Assembly (NCBI GenBank): GCA_016712035.1
Contig: JADJRT010000008.1
Coordinates: forward strand, 109,501 to 173,500
Direction: 5' to 3'
Source: Flammeovirgaceae bacterium
GTDB lineage: Bacteria > Bacteroidota > Bacteroidia > Cytophagales > Cyclobacteriaceae
DNA: 64,000 nt
Part shown: positions 46,819 through 56,539 of the stretch, piece after piece
Layout of the letters: the number at the start of each line of letters is the position of its first letter
How positions within the stretch are numbered: the first letter of the stretch is position 1
Notes under the pieces: generated by a model
The model's input: only the letters and a program-made list of their open reading frames with translations
Told to the model about the DNA's origin: nothing
The model's database searches: none
Translations under genes and position numbers: made by a program

Positions 46819-48258
46819 ATGAATATTCTGAACTATATCAATGGTCAACTGATTGCTCCGGTCTCAGGACAATACCTCGACAATATTAATCCAGCTGAAG
46901 GGAAAGTTTATGGAAACATCCCCGACTCGGACAGTGCTGATGTTACCAAGGCGGTAGAGTCTGCTGCGGCTGCATTTCCTATATGGTCGGCAATGCCGTT
47001 GACGAAGCGGGCAAACATCCTTTTAAAAATTGCTGAGTTGATTGATCGCGACTTGGACAAGTTAGCGTTGGCAGAAAGTGCAGATCAAGGCAAGCCTCTT
47101 AAACTGGCTAAGTCGGTGGACATCCCACGCGCTTCGGCTAATCTCAGATTTTATGCTACTGCTTCCATGCATGTAAGCACGGAATCGCACTTGATGGAAG
47201 GCGAAGCCATTAACTATACAACTCAAACTCCTATCGGTGTAGCGGGTTGTATCTCACCTTGGAACTTACCTCTTTATTTATTTACATGGAAGATAGCACC
47301 AGCCCTCGCGGCTGGCTGCACAGTAGTGGCCAAGCCATCAGAGCTTACACCCATGACCGCTTTCTTATTTTCTAAACTTTGTATTGAAGCTGGATTACCA
47401 GCGGGCGTCTTGAATATTGTTCATGGGCTGGGAAACAAGGTGGGGCAGGCAATTGTAGAGCATCCGGAAGTATCGGTGATTTCATTTACGGGCGGAACAG
47501 TAACCGGAAAAAGAATTGCCGCTACGGCTGCACCCATGTTTAAAAAGCTATCACTCGAATTAGGCGGTAAAAATCCTAACCTCATTTTTGCTGATTGTGA
47601 TTTTGATCAAGCAGTAAGCACATCCATTCAATCATCCTTTTCTAATCAAGGCGAAATTTGTTTGTGTGGTTCGCGAATTTTGGTTGAACGAAGTTTGTAC
47701 AACAAGTTTATTGCAGAGTTTGTGAAGCGTACGAAGGAATTAATAGTAGGCGATCCACTGGAAGAGAATACACGTGTAGGAGCGCTGGTTTCAGAAGCCC
47801 ACATGAATAAGGTTCTTTCTTATATTGAGTTGGCTAAAAGTGAAGGCGGAGAAATTATTTGTGGAGGAAAACAAGTTTCATTATCGGGTCGATGTGAGAA
47901 TGGCTATTTTGTAGAGCCGACTGTAATTGCAGGGTTAGATCAAACCTGCCGCACAAATCAGGAAGAAATTTTTGGACCTGTTGTTACCATCATGCCGTTT
48001 GATACAGAAGAAGAAGCCATTAATTATGCAAATTCAAATGCCTACGGACTGAGTGCCACTATTTGGACGGAAAATTTAAAGCGCGCACATCGCGTATCTC
48101 ACCAAATTAAAAGCGGAATCATTTGGGTTAACTGCTGGCTGCTGCGCGATTTGCGTACTCCGTTTGGTGGCATGAAGCAATCTGGTGTTGGGCGTGAGGG
48201 CGGCTGGGAAGCATTACAGTTCTTTACAGAGACGAAGAATGTTTGCATTAAACTATAG
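46819..48258 (+). CDS. aldehyde dehydrogenase, ALDH8/2-aminomuconic semialdehyde dehydrogenase-like
   Basis: This 479-residue NAD-dependent enzyme has GCISPWNLPLYLFTWK, the catalytic glutamate in LELGGKNPNLIFADCDFDQA and the catalytic cysteine region NQGEICLCGSRILVE. The NQGEICLC form is typical of ALDH8A1 and bacterial 2-aminomuconic or 2-hydroxymuconic semialdehyde dehydrogenases. With kmo, kynU and haaO 3 kb away, oxidation of 2-aminomuconic semialdehyde is a sensible role. The ACMSD decarboxylase and the deaminase of that branch are not seen here. Confidence 0.88.
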   Translation: MNILNYINGQLIAPVSGQYLDNINPAEGKVYGNIPDSDSADVTKAVESAAAAFPIWSAMPLTKRANILLKIAELIDRDLDKLALAESADQGKPLKLAKSVDIPRASANLRFYATASMHVSTESHLMEGEAINYTTQTPIGVAGCISPWNLPLYLFTWKIAPALAAGCTVVAKPSELTPMTAFLFSKLCIEAGLPAGVLNIVHGLGNKVGQAIVEHPEVSVISFTGGTVTGKRIAATAAPMFKKLSLELGGKNPNLIFADCDFDQAVSTSIQSSFSNQGEICLCGSRILVERSLYNKFIAEFVKRTKELIVGDPLEENTRVGALVSEAHMNKVLSYIELAKSEGGEIICGGKQVSLSGRCENGYFVEPTVIAGLDQTCRTNQEEIFGPVVTIMPFDTEEEAINYANSNAYGLSATIWTENLKRAHRVSHQIKSGIIWVNCWLLRDLRTPFGGMKQSGVGREGGWEALQFFTETKNVCIKL

Positions 48259-48261
48259 GGT

Positions 48262-48924
48262 TTGAAATTCTTCGACATCAATTACACCTTCTTTACAGTT
48301 CTGGGTTACGCCATGAGCTACGTGGAGTTTTTCGCAGTGATAGCGGGGTTGATTGCTGTAGCCTTATCGGCCAAAGCCAATATCTGGAGTTGGCCTATCG
48401 GTATTATTAATGTGGTTTTGTCGGCCTTTTTCTATTATCAGATTCAGCTTTATCCGGATATGTTTTTGATGGGTTTCTTTTTTGTAACCAACCTGATGGG
48501 CTGGTGGCGATGGGGCAATCCAAAAACGGAAGAAGCGGATTGGAAGAAGGAACTGAAGGTAAGTTTTATGAAGCGCAAACATTTTCTGTTTTTGTTCCTT
48601 GCGGGATTAGTAGGAACGTTCCTTGTCGGGACTTTGGCTAGCAAGCTTCACGAATGGTTGCCACTTCTTTTCAATTTACCGAGTGCCTATCCGTTTATCG
48701 ATTCTTTTATTTTGGTAATGAGTGTGATCACTACCTTCCTGATGATTCAAAAGAAAGTGGAGTGTTGGATTATCTGGATTGTCATTGATGTGGTAGCCAC
48801 CTATCTCTACTTTTTAAAAGGGGCGAAATTTTTTGGAGTTGAGTATCTCATCTTTACCCTCATAGCTAGTTTTGCTTTATGGAATTGGATGAAAGAGTAT
48901 AAAAGTTATTCAAAGACTGTATGA
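48262..48924 (+). CDS. pnuC: nicotinamide riboside transporter PnuC
   Basis: This 220-residue protein has about seven helices and the PnuC hallmarks AKANIWSWPIGIINVVLSAFFYYQ, GWWRWGNP and WIIWIVIDVVATYLYFLKG. It imports nicotinamide riboside by facilitated diffusion, trapped by phosphorylation inside. The apparent start is TTG at 48262; an ATG would be expected in this family, so a base error is possible. It overlaps the NadR-like kinase by 4 bp, so uptake and phosphorylation are coupled. Confidence 0.94.
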   Translation: MKFFDINYTFFTVLGYAMSYVEFFAVIAGLIAVALSAKANIWSWPIGIINVVLSAFFYYQIQLYPDMFLMGFFFVTNLMGWWRWGNPKTEEADWKKELKVSFMKRKHFLFLFLAGLVGTFLVGTLASKLHEWLPLLFNLPSAYPFIDSFILVMSVITTFLMIQKKVECWIIWIVIDVVATYLYFLKGAKFFGVEYLIFTLIASFALWNWMKEYKSYSKTV

Positions 48925-49889
48925 AACGGGGATTGGTCATTGGGAAGTTCATGCCACTTCATTATGGGCATATTTCACTCATTGAATTTGCTGCTGCTCA
49001 TTGCGATGAATTGATTGTATCGATGAGTTATAATGCGTTCGATGTTATTTCAGACGAACTTCGGTTTTCCTGGATTATTGAGACTTTTAAAGATCAACCC
49101 AATATCAAAGTGTTCAGCATCGTGGATGACTTTGATCGGGAAGATTTGTCATTAAATGAACGAACTAAAATCTGGGCCGATCGGATGCGCCAAGTATACC
49201 CTCCCATCGACATTATTTTCAGTTCTGAAGAGTATGGAATTCCATTTGCAAAAAATTTAAGAGCTGAGCATAAAAGTTTTGATCCCGAGCGAAAACTATT
49301 TCCTGTTTCCGCTACCCGCATCAGAAAAAAGCCTTTTGCGTACTGGAAGTTTATTCCTAAGGCGGTTCGACCATTCTTTGTAAAGAAGATTTGTTTTTAC
49401 GGACCAGAGAGTACTGGTAAAACTTTTCTAGCTCAAAAATTAGCGACTTATTACCATACTGAATTTGTGCCCGAAGTGGCCCGCGAAGTGGTTACTTCAA
49501 ATGATTTTACACTTGAGGATATCATTAAGATAGGCTACATGCATGTGGATCGTATTAAGGAGAAAACAAGAACAGCTAATAAAATTTTATTCTGCGATAC
49601 CGATGCTATCACCACACAAATTTATTGTCGCCATTATCTAGGCAGTGTGCCGCAAGTCTTATTCGAGTTGGAAAAGGAAATCATTTATGATCAATATTTT
49701 CTGTTTGATATAGATGTGCCTTGGGTGAACGATGGGATGCGCGATTTAGGAGAGCGAAGGAAGGAGTTGTTTGATATTTTCAAAAGAGAATTAGAAACTA
49801 GGAATCTGCCTTATTTACTTGTTAAAGGTGACTATGAAGAGCGAGCGCGATTTGTAACAATGGAAGTTGAGAAAATGCTTAGCCATTAA
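48921..49889 (+). CDS. NadR-like bifunctional NMN adenylyltransferase/nicotinamide riboside kinase
   Basis: This 322-residue protein has an N-terminal nucleotidyltransferase domain with GKFMPLHYGHISLIEFA (HxGH) and SATRIRKKP. A P-loop kinase domain follows with CFYGPESTGKTFLAQKLA (about residues 157-174), CDTDAITTQIY and DGMRDLGERR. The helix-turn-helix repressor domain of enterobacterial NadR is absent. It phosphorylates the nicotinamide riboside brought in by PnuC and adenylates NMN to NAD. It overlaps pnuC by 4 bp. Confidence 0.93.
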   Translation: MKRGLVIGKFMPLHYGHISLIEFAAAHCDELIVSMSYNAFDVISDELRFSWIIETFKDQPNIKVFSIVDDFDREDLSLNERTKIWADRMRQVYPPIDIIFSSEEYGIPFAKNLRAEHKSFDPERKLFPVSATRIRKKPFAYWKFIPKAVRPFFVKKICFYGPESTGKTFLAQKLATYYHTEFVPEVAREVVTSNDFTLEDIIKIGYMHVDRIKEKTRTANKILFCDTDAITTQIYCRHYLGSVPQVLFELEKEIIYDQYFLFDIDVPWVNDGMRDLGERRKELFDIFKRELETRNLPYLLVKGDYEERARFVTMEVEKMLSH

Positions 49890-49902
49890 TTTGTTTTGTT
49901 CA

Positions 49903-50076
49903 AATCCAGAGCGCAGAAGTAGAATAATAGCAAACGCGTAAAATTCAAATAGCATTTCTCTATTATCTTACACAAGATCAGCGAAGGATCTCCTAAAGGT
50001 GCATCATCCAAAGCCATGGAGAAGTATTCACGATTTATCATTCTACTAACATTCAGCTAATAAATCGCTCTGGATT
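49903..50076. repeat. 11 bp perfect inverted repeat bounding a non-coding interval
   Basis: AATCCAGAGCG at 49903-49913 is exactly inverted as CGCTCTGGATT at 50066-50076. It lies in the gap between the NadR-like gene and the convergent nucleoside hydrolase gene. The 152 bp inside holds no supported gene. It could be the ends of a small non-autonomous element or simply a long-range stem. Confidence 0.4.
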
Positions 50077-50105
50077 CGGCTCAGTTTTATTTCTTAGCTC
50101 ATTAC

Positions 50106-51107
50106 CTAATTTGTTGACTGAGAAAGGCTCAAAATAAAATCAGTAATAATCGCATCGCGATTAAAGTTTTCCCAGATTTTTATTTTGTGTTGATTAGCGG
50201 GTCGCTCAAGCCACTGCCCATTCGTGAAAAGCGGTGCGGGAATCTCTTTCATAGTTGCCCATGAATTATTTTTTACAATTGCTACAGCAGCCATATCAAA
50301 GAGTGGCCGTGCTTTTAAATCGCTGTTCATCGTATAGTGTTCAAATAAATCTATAGAGTAGTCACCAAAACAATAGAACTCTCCGCCATGACGCCCAATA
50401 ACAGGTTTCGCAATGTGTGGACCTAATCCCGGCATTGTTTTATTAATCTCTTCTTTCGTGATCTGCACAGCATCCGTGCCACTGGGTTTGCCATAGCGTA
50501 CCGTTACCATTTCAAAATCAATGTTCTTGTTTAATAGATAATTCATAGCGATCGTGTCATTATTTTGATTGTGCTCGCCTGATTCCGGATAATTGGAGCC
50601 CCAACCATACCAACCGTATTCTTTCAGCAATTGTTTGGATCCTTCTCTATAGCCAAAGCAATGTTGGAAAGTTTACCCACCGCAAGCACAACTAACTTTT
50701 CGCTTGACGGTTTGTGCGCCCTCTTCAATAATAGCATCTACCGCATCCTTACCATCATAGCGATCAGCCTCTATTGTTGGAAGAATTTCCTGATAGGGCT
50801 TGTCAGCGCCCTTCCATACTGGCAGTGTGTCTGCATCACAAAGCTGAAGCACACGAATGGCTTCAGAATATTGTAATTCAATGCCCCCACCACTGGAAGT
50901 TGTATTGATGGTAATGGCCTCGATTTTAAAGGTAGCCTGATTGAATAGCAAATAGGCTAGCGCGTGTTGATCATCTAACTCGTTATTGGTATCAGTATCG
51001 AAGATGACCCGAATTTTATTTTGCGCTTCTTTTTCCTGTTTGGGAGATTGACAACCAACGCTCATTAATGCGATTACAATCGCGGAAAGCGCCTGGATAT
51101 ATTTCAT
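50106..51107 (-). pseudogene. inosine-uridine nucleoside hydrolase lipoprotein, frame broken as sequenced
   Basis: The reconstructed protein has about 333 residues: a lipoprotein signal (IVIALMSVGCQSP), the calcium/ribose site VIFDTDTNNELDDQHAL, then LVVLAVGKLSNIALAIEKDPKQLLKEY, NYPESGEHNQNNDT and PLFDMAAVAIVKN. Two breaks: one extra A near 50697 and one A missing near 50635. The family hydrolyses nucleosides to ribose and base. A lipoprotein signal means it acts outside the cytoplasm. It closes the minus-strand cluster with ribokinase and ADP-ribosylglycohydrolase. Confidence 0.87.
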
Positions 51108-51146
51108 GAAGTTGAATTTATTTTTTGATGTGTCTGATTCAATTTA

Positions 51147-52141
51147 TTATCTCGAGAAAATTATAGTTGCCAGTCCGATCATATAAAAGAGCAACATCAA
51201 ATTTAAAATCCTATGAACGATAGGAGGTGCATTTTTAAATTCCTTCCAGATATAGATTCCCCAAATGGCAGCCACCACCGTGGCCCCTTGCCCAAGACCG
51301 TATGAAATCGCGGGTCCTGCTTGTTCCGATGCCAGTATGCTGAATGACATGCCTAGGCTCCAGATACCTCCTCCCAGAATCCCCATCAAATGATTGCGAC
51401 TCGTGCCTTTAAAATATTCGGAGATGTTGACTTGCGAACCCGTAATAGGAAAACGCATAAGTAAACTATTGAAAACGAAATTGCTCGCTAGTATGCCAAG
51501 CGAAAAAAGGAACAAAGCTGTGTAGGGGTTAGTTTTAACGCTTCCGGGTTAGCAAAATCAATAGTCATTGAGTTGGCAACATACTTATAGAATAAGCCCA
51601 TCATACAGCCGCTAATAACAGATAGCAACAATCCTTTCGAAGATGTTTGCTTTTGTCCAGCCGCTTGTCTTTTAAAGGCGTAGGCGTTTAATCCGATAGC
51701 TGCCGCAACGCAAGCAACACCTGCGAATAGAATGAGCGGATCGCCCACCGGAGCATCCAGGTAGTTAACAATTACACCAATCACTAAAGCTAACCCAATA
51801 CCAACAGGAAAAGCTACGGACATGCCGGCAATGGCAATAGCGGCACTCAGTAAAATATTAGCAGCGTTAAAAATAATACCGCCCACAAATGCCGATCTTA
51901 AATTAGAATTTGACGCCTGATTGATATCATCCATAAAGGAACGACCATTTTCTCCCATACTGCCCAACGTCAACGCGAGAAAGAGCGTAAAAATTAAAAT
52001 ACCCAGCACATAGTCCCAATAAAATAATTCAAATCGCCAGTTTCCGGCAGTCAACTTTTGCGTATTGGCCCATGAGCCCCAACAAAGCATGGTGATGAAG
52101 CAAAAGATAACTGCAATGGAATAGCTCTCAATAATGAACAT
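51147..52141 (-). pseudogene. RhaT-like sugar permease (DMT superfamily), frame broken as sequenced
   Basis: The reconstructed 331-residue membrane protein has about ten helices: SYSIAVIFCFITMLCWGSWANTQKL, WDYVLGILIF, GMSVAFPVGIGLALVIG, GILGGGIWSLGMSFSILAS and GLGQGATVVAAIWGIYIWKEF. This is the GRP/RhaT transporter pattern. The frame breaks near 51532, where one C is missing (ACCCCTACAC for LTPYTAL). Family members move rhamnose, glucose or ribose with protons. Here the context of nucleoside hydrolase and ribokinase points to ribose. Confidence 0.85.
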
Positions 52142-52146
52142 AACAA

Positions 52147-53363
52147 TTATTTTTTGGATGGATCATTCTGGTAAATCAGGATGTTGTTTACATACAATGA
52201 AAAGTCTGGCGTTGGATTCAAAACTTTTATGTCGATGGTGTGCTCACCGGTAGTAAACTCATAAATCCAGTACACTTCATGTCTGCGTGTGGTGAAGCGA
52301 TCCGGTAAAACGATTTTTTCTTGCGTATTGCCATCAATGGAAATAGTTGTGTTAAAAGTGACCCAGTTTCCAGTAGTCCGGAATTTTTTTCATAGCCAAG
52401 CAATGTGCCTAATATTCCTCCGGCAGATGATGGATTACAATCCGAATCCTGACCCGCATGCGTGCTTACCTCCATAGTTTTTGAGAAATCGCCCTCCCCA
52501 TAGAGCAATCCTAAAACAATGTAACCAGCGTTTACTTTTGCATCAATATTAAAGGGAACGAATACTCCATCAGGGCAACCCACTTCACTTGTCCACTTGC
52601 GTTGAATTTCAAACCAGGTTTGTTTCCAATCGGTTGGATATTTTTCATGCCATTGAATAACATCATTAATACACTGATAAAAAGTGCTTTCTTTCGGAAT
52701 CATTTTCAAACTTTCTTTAACCACATAGTATATATCGTCCGAAGTAAAGGCTAACGAATACATTGCGCTTACATAAACGCCTCCGTACCAACCATCGCCA
52801 TAATTCATAATATGACCAATGCTATCTCCCACGGTCGCGGCTGTATTAGGCATGCCTGGCGACATGAGCCCGGCAAAATCTGCTTCGATTTGAAAATCGA
52901 TATCATCGGCATGCGGATTATTTAGCCAATGTCCGGATTGTGGTGCTTTTATTCCATTGAGAATATTATAGCGCCCCGCCTGGTTGGCATGCCAGAGCAT
53001 ATACTCTGCATTTGCATACGCTTGAGCATGAGCCGAAACTGGAGCATCTAATCCATGCTTCTCAAACACATCAACGAAGGTTAAATCCATGTACAAATCA
53101 TCATAGAGTCCGGCACTCTCGGTCATTGTTTTACGGATGTAGCCATCATACCACTCAATCGGCACATAATCATTTATCATGGTTCCATTGAATTGAAACT
53201 CTGTGGGGCCGCCATAGGTTACGCCAATAACCTGACCCGCCCAGCCGCCTTTGATTTTATTGAGAAGTTCCGGTTTGGATATTTCCAATCGCGCGGTTGA
53301 AGTTGGAGGAGGCGGAGAGGTGCATCCGATAATGATTAGGAGAGCAATCGATATTCTTTTCAT
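52147..53363 (-). pseudogene. exported ADP-ribosylglycohydrolase-family protein, C-terminal frame broken
   Basis: The N-terminus is a short lipoprotein-like signal (ISIALLIIIGCTSPPP). The core holds KGGWAGQVIGVTYGGPTE, YDDLYMDLTFVDVFEKHG and HAGQDSDCNPSSAGGILGTLLGYE, where the aspartates match the metal site of ADP-ribosylglycohydrolases. One extra A in the A7 run at 52387-52393 shifts the frame after GYEK. In the other frames, IPDYWK and then WVTFNTTISIDGNTQEKIVLPDRF...NILIYQNDPSKK continue to a stop at 52147. That C-terminal beta domain seems shorter than usual. Hydrolysis of ADP-ribosyl or N-glycosidic bonds outside the cytoplasm is inferred. Confidence 0.82.
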
Positions 53364-53373
53364 AGTAACAAGA

Positions 53374-54281
53374 TTAAGGTACTTTCAAATCCTTCCGAAA
53401 GGGCATGGACGCTTGCGCACCCATGCGAGTGACTGAGATTGATGCTGCAAGACACGCGAACGCAACACCTTCTTCCAACGATTTTCCTTCGGCTAGTGCA
53501 ACGGCTAAGGCTCCGTTGAAGCAGTCACCAGCCGCGGTGGTATCCACTGCGGTAACAGTTGGGGAGGTTACAATACCAGACTTTTTTCCATCCAACCAAA
53601 ACGCGCCACGTTTGCCAAGCGTAATGATAACTTTCTGCACTCCTTTTTGGTGCAGCACAATGGCTGCCTTCTTAGCAGATTCATCATCATAAATTTGAAT
53701 ACCACTTAACAACTGAGATTCCGTTTCGTTGGGCGTGATGGCAAAAAGTTTTCTAAGAGATGATTCGCTAATGATAGTAGCTGGTGCGGGATTAAGAATA
53801 ACAGAGACATTTCGTTTGCTACACTCTTCAATGATGTACTCAACCGTGGCGAGGGGAATCTCCAACTGCACTAAAACAAAAGCGGGACTTTTTAACTCTT
53901 TAAAAAAAGAATCTAATGTTTGTGGGAATATTTGTCCATTAGCACCGGGCGCAACGGTAATGCAATTCTCACCTTTTGCATCTACATTAATCAAGGCAAT
54001 ACCCGAAGGATGATTTTTATCTATCGAAAGAAACCGGGTGTTGATATTTTCTTTTTGAATTGTTCGATGCTTTGCGTTCCAAACAAATCATTTCCAACCC
54101 GAGCCACTAAAGTAACATCACCACCCAATCGGGCAGCGGCCACCGCCTGATTGGCACCTTTTCCACCCGCATTCATTAAGAAAGTACCACCCAGAACTGT
54201 TTCACCCGGAGCGGGGAGTCGCTCAGATTTTATTACCATGTCGGTATTAGAACTTCCAATGATGTAAATGGAATTCTTCAT
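53374..54281 (-). pseudogene. rbsK: ribokinase, frame broken as sequenced
   Basis: The reconstructed protein is about 302 residues of the PfkB family: IIGSSNTDMVIKSERLPAPGET, NAGGKGANQAVAAARLG, NPAPATII, ITLGKRGAFWLDGK and the anion-hole/catalytic segment DTTAAGDCFNGALAVALAEG. One A missing near 54048 breaks the frame. Restoring it gives FKKENINTRFLSIDKNHPSGIALINVDAKGEN. RbsK phosphorylates D-ribose at C5. It would use ribose released by the nearby nucleoside hydrolase. Confidence 0.93.
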
Positions 54282-54317
54282 ATCAAAAAAAGTAAAAACC
54301 TAGAACCTGATTTTCAA

Positions 54318-55190
54318 TTAGAAATGCTTACCGGCAATTTCACTCTCAAAAACTTCCACACACTTTCGATCCTGCAAAGTCACAAAGCAAGTTTTTCCAT
54401 CCGGGCCACCGAATGTAATGTTGCTGGTCAGTTTGCCTTTCATTTCCACTTCGCGAATCAATTTGCCAGCGGGCGAAAGAATGGCGACCGTTCCTTTACC
54501 ATGACGGGTAACATATAGATTGCCTTGCTTATCGCACTTCATGCCGTCCATGCCAAAATCATCGAACTGATAGAAGGATTTCTTGTTTGAAATATCTCCT
54601 TTCTTATTCACATCAAACACCCAGATGGTTCGTTGCACACTTTCGTTCACATATAATTTCTTTTCATCGGGACTTAACTCAACACCATTCGTAGTGCCCA
54701 TGTTATCAGCTAAGAGGACTGATTTCCCAAGTCCATCGATGCGCCACAATTTTCCGGTGCCTTCTTTCCAATTCGGATCGGATGCAAAAAGCTGACCTTT
54801 TTTATTAATACAGAGATCGTTGGGTTGATTGAAGCTATCATTATGAACATACACGCTGACTGCTTTTGTCTTTGAGTCCACCCGTAGTACATTGTGTCCT
54901 TTCCAATCGGCCAACAGCATATTTTCTTTTTTATCGAACATGATAGCGTTCGCTATACTACCCTCCGATAACGTAACATATAATTCCACTTCGCCATTGG
55001 TTCGCACCAGGCCGATGGTTCCGTCTTTTTGATAGTTCACTACAAAAAGATTGCCTGCTTTGTTTACGTTAGGGCCTTCAATATTTTCGGAGAATAGGTT
55101 TTCGGCCGTTAAATCGCGCGCCACATAGGGTTGAGCATAACCTCTTAATAAGGCTAAAATGAAAATGACGGCAAGACTTATTTTTTTCAA
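54318..55190 (-). CDS. SMP-30/gluconolactonase-like secreted beta-propeller protein
   Basis: This 290-residue protein has a signal peptide (ISLAVIFILALLRGYAQ). The six-bladed propeller pattern includes FSENIEGPNVNKAGNLFVVN, NQPNDLCINKKGQLFASDP, TTNGVELSPDEKKLYVNES, GMDGMKCDKQGNLYVTRHG and ITFGGPDGKTCFVTL, typical of SMP-30/LRE enzymes with a divalent metal. These hydrolyse sugar lactones. It overlaps the MFS gene by 4 bp and lies in the ribose/nucleoside cluster. The exact substrate is not known. Confidence 0.87.
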   Translation of the reverse strand: MKKISLAVIFILALLRGYAQPYVARDLTAENLFSENIEGPNVNKAGNLFVVNYQKDGTIGLVRTNGEVELYVTLSEGSIANAIMFDKKENMLLADWKGHNVLRVDSKTKAVSVYVHNDSFNQPNDLCINKKGQLFASDPNWKEGTGKLWRIDGLGKSVLLADNMGTTNGVELSPDEKKLYVNESVQRTIWVFDVNKKGDISNKKSFYQFDDFGMDGMKCDKQGNLYVTRHGKGTVAILSPAGKLIREVEMKGKLTSNITFGGPDGKTCFVTLQDRKCVEVFESEIAGKHF

Positions 55191-56446
55191 ACGGGCTTTC
55201 CTACTTTATGACCTTTAACAGCGTAGTATAAGATATATAAATAGAGTGGAATCATAATAATATAGGCAGTCTGGCGATTGGTAACATCAGCCAATGCACC
55301 ATAGGCAAGTGGCAGAACTGCGCCACCCGCTATGCCCATAATTAACAAGGCCGAAGCGGTCTTAGTAAAACTTCCCAACTTATCAAGGGCCAATGGCCAA
55401 ATGCATGGCCACATTAGTGTATTGGCAAAACTCAATAAAACAACGAAGAAGATGGAAATTCCACCGTTTGATGCCAGCGCACAAATTGTAAAGATCACAC
55501 CAAGGATTGCACTTACCGTGAGGGCATTTTTTTGACTTATGTATTTTGGCATAACCAAAATACCCACCAGGTAGCAAACAACTAAGGCAATTAAACTGTA
55601 GATGCCAAATTTGCTTGAGGTATTCAAATCAAAGCCCTGATATTGTCCATATAACCCTATAGTATCAATGGCAATTACTTCAACACCCACATACATAAAA
55701 AGGCAAACAACACCCAAAATCAAATGTGTAAAATCGAATATTGATTTTTTCTTACTTGCTTCTGATGTTGCCGTTACTTCATCTTCAGGATCGATTTCAG
55801 GCAGATTTGCCTTCAGGATTAACAGGGCTAATCCCATAAGAACAACGGCCATAATAGTATATGGAAAAATTACCCGTGAGGCCAGGACATCTAATTCCAT
55901 AGCCAATTCGCTACCACTTAACGACTGAATTTTCTGAGAAAAATCACCTGCGTCACTAAAAAGTAGTTCAACCAAAACAAAAATACCGATCATGCCGGCT
56001 ACCTTATTACAAATGCCCATGATACTTATTCTTCGGGCTGCACTTTCGATTGGACCCAAATTAGTTACGTAGGGATTAGAGGCAGTTTGTAATAACGTCA
56101 AACCAGTTCCTTGCGTGAATAATCCTAAAAGAAAAAGTGGTTAGGAGCGAGCATGAGCAGCGGGTATAAAGATTAAAGACCCAACACCCATAACAGCTAA
56201 CCCTACAGCCATTCCTTTAGTAAATCCTGTCTTCTTAAGAATATAAGATGAAGGAATCGCCATTACGAAATAAGAAATATAGAAGGCCAGTGTAACAAAA
56301 TAAGCTTGAAAGTCGGTGAGTTCGCAAGCCTGTTTTAGAAAGGGTATAAGTACGCTGTTAAGCCATGTAACAAAACCAAAAATGAAGAATAGAATACCAA
56401 TAATGGTAATGGACATCAGGTAACTGGAAGGTTTTGTTTGGGTCAT
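55187..56446 (-). pseudogene. MFS sugar permease (FucP/GluP-like), in-frame stop as sequenced
   Basis: The 12-helix transporter starts with YLMSITIIGILFFIFGFVTWLNSVLIPFLKQACELTDFQAY, the FHS-family signature, and continues LLGLFTQGTGLTLLQTASNPYVTNLGP. A TAA at 56142-56144 interrupts it between HARS and PLFLLG in the same frame. The family has tyrosine or similar there, so a one-base error (TAC to TAA) is likely. With it, the length is about 419 residues. It probably imports a hexose or pentose for the catabolic cluster downstream. Confidence 0.88.
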
Positions 56447-56480
56447 TGTAGGTAGGGTTAGACTTTAAGGGGTAAACTTC

Positions 56481-56488
56481 TATTTTTG
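56481..56488 (+). promoter_or_regulatory. candidate Bacteroidota -7 box upstream of the nucleotidyltransferase
   Basis: TATTTTTG fits TAnnTTTG exactly in the divergent gap between the MFS and nucleotidyltransferase genes. If used, transcription would begin just after it, so the translation start would lie further in, at TTG 56540. Confidence 0.4.
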
Positions 56489-56539
56489 CACAAGTATAAA
56501 ATATCAGGTAATTACTCACTTTTAATTTATTCAAGCAAA

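Noticed and set aside
49890..50105. A tRNA or small gene in the gap after the NadR-like gene
   Set aside because: No cloverleaf, anticodon stem or supported frame was found; only an inverted repeat.
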